In this document: positions 62,697 through 64,000 of the stretch, one piece after another
Numbering within the stretch: position 1 is the first letter of the stretch
Layout of the letters: every line of letters begins with the position of its first letter
NCBI GenBank assembly: GCA_947683425.1
Contig: CANTUQ010000159.1
Location: 868,001 to 932,000 of the forward strand
Direction of reading: 5' to 3'
DNA length: 64,000 nt
Source of the DNA: Excoecaria cochinchinensis
Taxonomy: Eukaryota > Streptophyta > Magnoliopsida > Malpighiales > Euphorbiaceae
Translations under genes and position numbers: made by a program
The notes under the pieces: generated by a model
What the model was told of the DNA's origin: nothing
The model's input: the letters and a program-made list of their open reading frames with translations, nothing else
The model's database searches: none

Positions 62697-64000
62697 TTGG
62701 TGTTTCAATGCTTGTATGTAGGCAGATAGATTTTAGAATTTTTAGTATTTCTTAAGAGGATTTTTGGTCCTTATTTTTTGTGATATTTTTAAGAAAAAGT
62801 CTCCAATTTTTTTTTTAAATCTTTACAACTGAGATATTTTTTTTCATGCGAATTTACAACTCGAGTGCATTCTGTATTTTTGGAATTTTTGGATTGATCT
62901 TGAATTTGCACTTGGGTGAACCTTACATTTTAAGTGTTTTTTCCAACCTTTACATTTTATGGTAATGAAACTTACCTGGTTGCTCCCAGCTTGATGTGGG
63001 TTAATAGGCTTGCTCTTTTAAATGTCCTCTTTGGAATAAGTCCGCGAGATTCCATTTTCATGAGGACTTCATCTTGATCTGATTGCCCAACATGGATGAA
63101 CATCGATGTTGAGCTAAAGTTGTACCTAATTACCGATAACTAAGGCATGTGTGGTCAGTCCAGCTTCTCGAAAGGTCTTATTTTCTATAGATTTTTACGA
63201 TTCTTGATTACCTTCAGTACGGTGTCCTCAAATAGGCTTGTTCTTCTGGGTGTTCCTCCTCTATATAGACCCATATGATTTTATGCTGAATACTGTGGCC
63301 GACAATGTTGAGCTGAATCCATTTCTTGGATCACCTTTGAGCATGACGTCTATCCGGACCTTTCCCTCAGAGTTATGTACACAGTAATGTATATAAAAGA
63401 TTGTGTGTGCGTATGGAATTATGTGTGTGAGATATATACACAAACCTATATACACACAACACATGTCAAGGATTAATGTACAAAAATTATGTGTACACGA
63501 CTATACGTGTAAAGGATTAAATGCATGTTATATGTGCTTGTGATATGCATGCTAAACATGTGCAAAGAATTATGTGTTCTATGTATGTAGAAATTATGTA
63601 CACGGAATGTGCATGAAGAATATCGTATGAAAGATATATACAAAGTTCATGCATGTGTGAATGCATGTTGGGCATCGTGAAAGGCTATGCACGTGTAAAG
63701 TTATGCAACGAGATATGTAAAAGATTGTACATGCAAGAAGCACGTGAAATGCAAAAATGGATAGACCACATCCTAGGTCGTTAAGGGATCCATTGAGGGT
63801 ACTGCTCATACTGTCTGATGACCCCAAGGATCTAGAAGAGTATCATCTTGGCTTAGGAACTCTGACATATAAGCTTTTCAGAAACAACCATCCGATGCGC
63901 ATCTTTGCCCCCTAGTCAACGAGCATACGCCTTTTGCTACGAGCTGTACAACATTTTGCCCTCGGGACTCTGACTCTTGTCCTACATTCTGCACTATTTA
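62697..64000. other. Non-coding remainder of element G
   Basis: AT-rich sequence with degenerate TG/TA-rich runs (about 63380-63740). I see no convincing ORF, and the reading frames present are short and low in complexity. It presumably belongs to the G 3' UTR. Confidence 0.5.

Noticed and set aside
62697..64000. Host gene or promoter at the right edge
   Set aside because: Only short low-complexity frames, TG/TA-rich runs and no splice-site or domain pattern; better read as the rest of a Tat 3' UTR.

Overview
The window looks like plant nuclear DNA, probably from pericentromeric or other heterochromatin of a flowering plant. I see no host gene, tRNA, rRNA or prokaryotic feature. Almost every base can be assigned to LTR retrotransposons of the Ty3/gypsy superfamily. 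Three lineages are present: chromovirus/Tekay (initiator-Met tRNA primer site, chromodomain), Tat/Ogre (Arg-type primer site, second RNase H, extra ORFs) and Athila (Asp-type primer site, post-pol ORF). Species cannot be named from the sequence.

Layout, left half. A minus-strand Tekay-like LTR (A) enters at base 1 and is cut into three pieces (1-2231, 5157-5315, 32359-32457). Inside it sit a solo LTR (S, 2232-5156, perfect 5-bp duplication GAATG) and a full-length decayed Tekay element (B, 5316-32358). B is itself interrupted in its gag zinc-knuckle region by a young Tat element on the minus strand (E, 9004-26277, duplication TCGAG). E has an unbroken 2179-codon gag-pol frame, all catalytic residues visible, a frameshifted sense extra ORF, a spliced antisense gene and a 73-bp satellite-like array in its 3' UTR. 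A ends inside the RNase H domain of an older minus-strand Tat element (F), so nesting is four deep.

Layout, right half. Fragments of F (32458-32606, 33922-34078, 51502-52688) are split by a Tat LTR fragment (32607-33921) and by an Athila element (D, 34089-51501). D has a decayed gag-pol, an intact post-pol ORF and a complete 3' LTR. Between its pol and post-pol ORF lies a 6.5-kb gag-only Tekay derivative (C, 40450-46976, duplication CGTTT, near-identical LTRs). From 52689 to 58847 there is a rearranged second Athila (H): UTR, 5'-truncated pol, UTR and a minus-strand LTR. From 58848 a third Tat element (G) begins with its LTR, followed by a 3' UTR full of different short tandem arrays to the end of the window.

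The most unusual signal is not a gene. Nearly every LTR family here, and several internal regions, carry clusters of short GC-rich palindromes. The palindrome word differs by family (GTCACGGT..ACCGTGAC, CTGTCGCGAGCGCGACAG, GTCACGGCGTGAC, ACCGACGGGCGTCGGT, AAGCACAGCTGTGCTT). Several clusters lie immediately upstream of a TATA-like box. In Tat E one cluster sits between two outward-facing TATA boxes that would drive the sense extra ORF and the antisense spliced gene. Two of the words are shared between Tekay and Athila elements, and one runs in frame through an Athila gag ORF. I read these as modular promoter-proximal arrays exchanged or independently renewed among retrotransposons. That is an inference from position and sequence only. 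All divergence figures are counts by eye.
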